In this document: in pieces, positions 58,856 through 64,000 of the stretch
How the letters are laid out: every line of letters starts with the position of its first letter
Position numbering within the stretch: the stretch's first letter is position 1
Assembly (NCBI GenBank): GCA_949361645.1
Contig: OX442418.1
Location: 12,401,010-12,465,009, forward strand
DNA from: Spongilla lacustris
Lineage: Eukaryota > Porifera > Demospongiae > Spongillida > Spongillidae
Length of the DNA: 64,000 bases
Direction: 5' to 3'
Made by a program: the position numbers and the translations under genes
Notes under the pieces: model-generated
Seen by the model: only the letters and a program-made list of their open reading frames with translations
The model's database searches: none
What the model was told of the DNA's origin: nothing

Positions 58856-59831
58856 ATGGAGAAACAAGCGTGAGTGTTGTTCTTACGTTGACAAGCAGTA
58901 TCATTGGGGCAGTTCTAATTATGGTGCAGTGATGACACGTGCGCATTGCAAACCTCTTGACTGTGTGTTGTCTGGCGTTATGTTTTGCTTTTTCCCCCCG
59001 AATATATATTTTTTGCGTTATGCGACACTCCGCCTTTTTCTAGGGCGTTAGTTCCACCAGTTATCTGGGCTCAACGAAACGACATCGTCTTTGTCACAAT
59101 CAACCTTAACGACATTAACCACGAGAAGTACTCGCTAGACAACAAGAAATTGACGTTCAGTGGAATAGGAGGCTCAGACAAGAAGTTTTACAGTATAGAA
59201 CTCGAGTTCAACAAGGAGGTAGTACCGGAGGTATGCGGGGTGGAGGAGAGTCCAAGCGCACGTGTACTTGCGATCAATCGTTTGTGTACCTTTGTCCGCT
59301 TCGTTGCAGCAATCGAAAAACAAGAAAATGGACAGAGGGCTAATTTTTATCATCAAGAAGCAAGGTTCTGGGTATTGGCCCCGCTTACTAGCCACAACGC
59401 AGAAAGTAAGTGGCCGTTACGCGTGCAGCCGTGCCCTTATTTCAAATCCGTATACAGCCACACTTCCTCAGCGTTGATTTTAACAGATGGAAGGATGAGG
59501 ACGAGAGCGGATCAGATGAGGACCATTTCGACGATAGTAGTCTTAACAGCGTAAGCGTGTGCGGGTTCTAGTTACATCTGCGTGTTCTTACTGTGCGTGT
59601 CTCGCGCGCGTGCGCATATGCACATAACCACTGAACAGATGATGCAGCAGATGGGTGGTCTAGGAGGTGGTCTAGGAGGGGGGAGTACTGGATCAACTAA
59701 GCCCGGCGTAGAAGTAAGTACCACTTGAAATTTTTTCAATTTTGGAAAATTCATTTTTTTAAATCTATTTTTTAAAGGATCTTAATGAATCTGACAGTGA
59801 TGATGAAGAAATGCCAGAGTTAGAAAAATGA
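58856..59831 (+). CDS. PTGES3: HSP90 co-chaperone p23
   Basis: The CS-domain co-chaperone that binds ATP-bound HSP90. Six exons, 58856-58869, 59044-59230, 59310-59405, 59458-59550, 59639-59713 and 59778-59831, join in frame to 172 residues (family about 160). The first exon is only 14 bases (MEKQ plus two bases) and was chosen because it ends in a strong donor (gcgtgagtg) and fits phase. Motifs: PVIWAQRNDIVFVTINLND, KLTFSGIGGSDKKFYSIELE, KMDRGLIFIIKKQGSGYWPR, FLSVDFNRWKDEDES and an acidic tail ending SDDEEMPELEK. The glycine and methionine segment MMQQMGGLGGGLGGG sits before the tail, as in other p23 proteins. Confidence 0.94.
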
Positions 59832-60071
59832 TCGCTGTGGCCGTTTTTCTAGTGTGTTGTGAATGACTACGCTTTATGTGCTTGTTTCAGTATAACGGAT
59901 GGTGATTTGTTTGGTTGTTGTTTTACAAAAAAAAAAAAAAAAAGACCAGTTACATTTGAGTTAAACGTCCACAGTAAAAATGATCTTGCGCATGCACAGG
60001 TGTTTTATAATTAATTTCACGTACTGCGATGGTATATGATTTTTAACCCCACAAGCACGTTTTGCTGCGAG
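59832..60071. other. between p23 and the Acl4-like gene
   Basis: An A run at 59927-59943 and otherwise plain sequence. It must hold the p23 terminator and the next promoter. Confidence 0.4.
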
Positions 60072-63000
60072 ATGGAAGTCGGCAGGGTTAAGAAGAAAGG
60101 TGACACTAAGACTGAAGTAACCTGGTCATCTTCAGTACCTGAGTCCCAATTCTAGGTGGTTCAAAGTCGAGGAAAAGACACAAGCTCAAACAGAAGCTGT
60201 CCGTAACAGATCTTCTTAAACAGGTAAACAACACAGCTTAAAGGACACGCCGTTTTTCAAACGAACAAAACACTTCAGGTAGAGGAAAAGCTTGGAGCGT
60301 TTCAGTATGAAGAGGCTCTTGCTATCTGCGAAACGGCCATAGCAATGGATCCTAGCAACGTAAAGGCGCTGGAAACGGCCGCGCCCATCTTGCTGGAACT
60401 CGGCGGAGAGGAGAAGGCATACGAGGTTGTGACGCTCCGCCCCTAGCCCCGCTTTAGCTATCATTGCTTCAGTATCTTAGAGCAGCTGTGCAGCTGAGTC
60501 CTGACTCCGGGTACTCCAAGTACATGTACCTGGGCCAGATGTGTTGTGGGGACGAGGCGGTTGCATACATCACCAAAGGGCTGGAGCTGATGACGCAGCT
60601 GTATACGAGCGGAGCGAAAAAGGCGGGAGAAGCCAGTGGTGTCTCCGCTGCAAGTGGCGAGGAGGTCTCTGCAGAGAAGCTGTCAGACGGATACTGTACC
60701 TTGGCAGAGATGTATCTCACTGACTGTTGGTGAGTATGGGCAGACCACACCTCTTAATGAGCTAATAATCTTGAGACCACACCCTCCATATGGGATAATA
60801 ATTGAGACTGCACCCCTAATGAGCTAATAATGTCAAGGCCACACCCTTCATATGGTTATAATTGAGACCACACCCTTCATATGGGGTAATAATTGTGACC
60901 ACACCCCTAATGAGCCAATAATCTCGAGACCACACCCTTATGGGGTAATACAGGTAAAAGTTTAATTGGTGTTGCCACATGTGGTGGTGATTTATCTGTC
61001 TTGTGTTGCTTCTGTCTTGGGTAGCTTCTCACCAGATGCAGAGCAGAGGTGTTCAGAATGCTGTACCAAGGCTGTCACCATCGCACCTCAGAATCCAGAG
61101 GCACACCAGGTCATGGCCAGCTACCTCCTGAGCAAGGACGACATAGAAGTGGGTCATGGGAGCCTGGGATTATGATGTTATGGAGTTATGGGGGTTTAAT
61201 ATCACAGGGTGTGACGTTATGAGGGTTTGTAATTTTGGGGGGGTTGATTCCTAGGGAAGTGTACACATGGGACCATTGAAGCAGATTTTATTTTTTTTAT
61301 CGGAAAGGGTGTTTGCATGTCTGAAGGGGGGATTTTCTTAATGTAAGCTACTGAAGATTAGAACTCTGCTTTTATTTCTGCCTTTACGCATGTAAGATAG
61401 CAAGAATACTAACGTAGCTGAGAGTTATATCTCTTTAGAAGCTTACTTATATGTATAGCCTGTGTATGGCCAAGGGAGTGAGGTTATTGTTTGGTTCTGC
61501 AGTTATTGGGTGTGCCTTCTTTGCAGGGAGCTAAGGAAAGCTTGGTGAAGTGTCTAGAGTTATGGCTACCCAATCAGGGTGTCCCCGATGCCACACTGCC
61601 CCCCTATCCTGCGAGGGTCAACTGTGCCAAGCTGCTGATGGAAGTGGAGGAGCTGGAGGTAGGACTGGGTACTGGTAATGCTGATCTACTGTAACAGGAC
61701 TGTCCACATGTGCTTATATATCTACTGTTGCTTATATATCTACTGTAACAGGACTGTCCACATATGCTTATATCTAGTGTAGTTTAGTTGTTGCCAAACA
61801 GAGCAGGGAGGCACAAACTGAGTTATTTAATCTGCAAAGGTTTTAATGTCTATCTGCACAAGCATAACGTTCCCCCAGGGGTAACGTGTATAATATAAAA
61901 TGTATGGAGTACTATCAGTTGAGTACAGGCGGATGTTGGGATCAGATAATAATGCCACATAGCGAAGGATTTGTGCATAGCCATTATACCTAGTGAAAGT
62001 TAGAGGCCAGCAAATGTCCATTACCTTTGGGGAACATTTGTTCCCCAAGGGTAACATGTGATCATTTAAACATTAATCTTAACCCTATTTAAAGAGTAGG
62101 AGATTCAGATAATCAGAATACAGAATAATACAGCTGTTGTCTGGGTACTGTATATGAGACTATAGATTACATTTATCAGTACCAGGGGAGGAGCTTTGAC
62201 CAATGGAGGAGTAACAGTAGACTGGTAGTTCTCCCTGGGGTCATTGTTACTTGTCATTGTAGTGGAAACTGGTATTGTCTCTGGCTCCTCCTGTAGCTGT
62301 GTGGCAACCCATGGATCCCCCTGGCCCCATCTGCTGATGGCCATTTAGGATAAAGGTTGTTTGTTTAAGGTCTGGTGATGACCAAGCAGCATGAGGTCTG
62401 GTGATCAGCATGAGGTCTGGTGATCAGCATGAGGTCTGATGATCAGCATGAGGTCTGGTGATCAGCATGAGGTCTGGTGATGACCAAGCAGCATGAGGTC
62501 TGGTGATCAGCATGAGGTCTGGTGATCAGCATGAGGTCTGGTGATCAGCATGAGGTCTGGTGATCAGCATGAGGTCTGGTGATCAGCATGAGGTCTGGTG
62601 ATCAGCATGAGGTCTGGTGATCAGCATGAGGTCTGGTGATCAGCATGAGGTCTGATGATCAGCATGAGGTCTGGTGATCAGCATGAGGTCTGGTGATCAG
62701 CATGAGGTCTGGTGATCAGCATGAGGTCTGGTGATGACCAAGCAAGCATGCAACACTTTTATTGCTCAGGATGTGTTTAGCCCTGAAGGGCTATTATATA
62801 ACGATATGAGGGAGGTGGTGGTCTGGATACTATTGGGGCAGTCTGGATACTATTGGGGCATTCTGGATACTATTGGGGCAGTCTGGATACTATTGGGGCA
62901 TTCTGGATACTATTGGGGCAGTCTGGATACTATTGGGGCAATCTGGATACTATTGGGGCAGTCTGGATACTATTGGGGCAGTCTGGATACTATTGGGGCA

Positions 63001-64000
63001 ATCTGGATACTATTGGGGCAGTCTGGATACTATTGGGGCAGTCTGGATACTATTGGGGCATTCTGGATACTATTGGGGCAGTCTGGATACTATTGGGGCA
63101 ATCTGGATACTATTGGGGCAATCTGGATACTATTGGGGCAGTCTGGATACTATTGGGGCAGTCTGGATACTATTGGGGCAGTCTGGATACTATTGGGGCA
63201 GTCTGGATACTATTGGGGCATTCTGGATACTATTGGGGCAGTCTGGATACTATTGGGGCAATCTGGATACTATTGGGGCAATCTGGATACTATTGGGGCA
63301 GTCTGGATACTATTGGGGCAGTCTGGATACTATTGGGGCAGTCTGAATAGGCAGTCTGGATACTGTTGAGGGCATCATTTGTGTTTGACCACCACAGAAA
63401 GCGTTGTGTGTTTTGGAGCATCTTCTGAAGGAGGATGACGAGGTGGTAGAAGTGTGGTACCTTCTTGGCTGGCTCAACTATCTGACCCAAGACATGGATG
63501 CTGCTAAGTTCTACCTCACGGAAGCTGAAACTGTTAAGTTTTACCTTTTACTGTGGGTGTCCATGTGCATGTGTGTGTGTGTGTAGGTGTCTGTATATTT
63601 GGACACTGAAACGGAGGGATCTACGTGATTTAGAATCCCCGAGGTCCCTGGGTTATTAGCCTCCCACGCAGTAGGAGGGTACTATCAGGAGTCCAAGGGA
63701 TCCTAAATCACATGGATCTAGTGTCTAACTGTTTTAGACTACAGCAATCGATAAATGTAGGAAGTTGGGTATGCTGTAGGCTACCTGCTCTGATACTAAT
63801 CAGATTGTGAGATTTCGTCTTAAGTATGTGATGACAATGTTCACTTCTTGCACAGCTGTTTCAGAAGATGGAGTGTGATGACGTAGGGATGTTGGAGCAC
63901 ATTCAAGAATTGCTCAAGGAAGTCGGGACATTGTGTAACCATGGAAACAAAGATGGGGAGGAGCAGGAGCCAGCAGCTAGCAATGAAGCCAGTGACCAAG
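60072..64000 (+). CDS. TPR protein, Acl4-like ribosomal-protein chaperone (cut by window edge)
   Basis: Exons 60072-60099, 60156-60223, 60279-60425, 60473-60729, 61025-61148, 61527-61658, 63398-63532 and 63856 to beyond 64000. Phases fit throughout. The N-terminus is very basic (RKRHKLKQKL). TPR-type segments follow: AFQYEEALAICETAIAMDP, AAVQLSPDSGYSKYMYLGQM, LAEMYLTDCCFSPDAEQRC and EVVEVWYLLGWLNYLTQD. The order LGQ, ELM, YLTD-CFSPDAEQRC and EVVEVWYLLGW is typical of proteins annotated as assembly chaperones of ribosomal protein RPL4 (yeast Acl4). The end carries acidic residues and is incomplete here. The donor after exon 7 is read as ACT/gttaag. Intron 6 (61659-63397) holds two satellite arrays and a 34-base hairpin (62023-62056). 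Confidence 0.78.
62360..62740 (+). repeat. 19-bp aggtctggtgatcagcatg array
   Basis: About 18 copies of a 19-base unit, some with a 7-base insertion (gatgaccaagcagcatg). Inside intron 6 of the Acl4-like gene. Confidence 0.93.
62818..63350 (+). repeat. 20-bp gtctggatactattggggca array
   Basis: About 26 copies differing only at the first base (g, a or t). A 20-base unit shifts frame each copy, so all three forward frames stay open and read GYYWGSLDTIGAVWILLGQS. This is not a gene; it lies in an intron. Confidence 0.95.
63600..63735. repeat. short inverted repeat in Acl4-like intron 7
   Basis: gggatctacgtgatttagaatccc (63617) is mirrored by gggatcctaaatcacatggatct (63698). Arms of about 23 bases around about 60 bases; a hairpin or a small element. 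Confidence 0.6.

Noticed and set aside
62731..63369. 212-residue frame of WILLGQSGYYWG repeats
   Set aside because: The 20-base satellite keeps every forward frame open. It sits in an intron with good splice sites on both sides.

Overview
This is a eukaryotic, metazoan window. Its protein-coding genes are split by short introns, mostly GT-AG, and have clear animal orthologues. No bacterial operon, rRNA, tRNA or CRISPR array was seen. Compact gene pairs with small shared promoters, short introns, abundant simple repeats and decayed retrotransposon open frames fit an early-branching animal; a sponge is my best guess (inference, moderate confidence). The assembly has one 200-base N gap at 41301-41500 and many long G or C runs, so small frame errors are expected.

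Left third (1-27 kb): mostly repeats. A direct duplication of about 3 kb (1-2540 and 7464-10440) brackets an intact polypeptide N-acetylgalactosaminyltransferase gene (GALNT copy A, 3545-7138). Both duplicates carry the same decayed retrotransposon frame. Then come further transposon relics, a 3.4-kb structure with inverted ends and a repeated hydrophobic frame (14.6-18.0 kb), purine tracts, a broken DUF4139-type gene (22.2-23.1 kb) and a small inverted-repeat element (25.7 kb).

Middle (27.8-43 kb): a Bcl-2 family gene (minus) lies head-to-head with AAAS, the nuclear-pore WD protein aladin (plus, about 15 exons). After a second type of retrotransposon relic come COQ10 (plus) and CCDC148 (minus), tail-to-tail.

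Right third (44-64 kb): gene-dense. GALNT copy B and a WIP/verprolin gene (both plus) are followed by HSPD1 (minus) and HSPE1 (plus), head-to-head with a heat-shock element between them. Then citrate synthase (minus) lies head-to-head with TFIIA-gamma (plus), followed by the HSP90 co-chaperone p23 (plus) and an Acl4-like TPR protein (plus, cut by the window edge). Mitochondrial functions recur (COQ10, HSPD1, HSPE1, CS, probably the Bcl-2 protein), but no operon-like control is visible.

The most interesting structural pattern is that many tandem repeats sit on splice signals. Three minisatellites repeat the end of an exon plus its 5' splice site (GALNT-A exon 6, AAAS exons 5 and 7). Pyrimidine or dinucleotide arrays repeatedly abut 3' splice sites in the sense orientation of the host gene. 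Two introns (HSPD1 intron 2, AAAS intron 9) are best explained as GC-AG introns.
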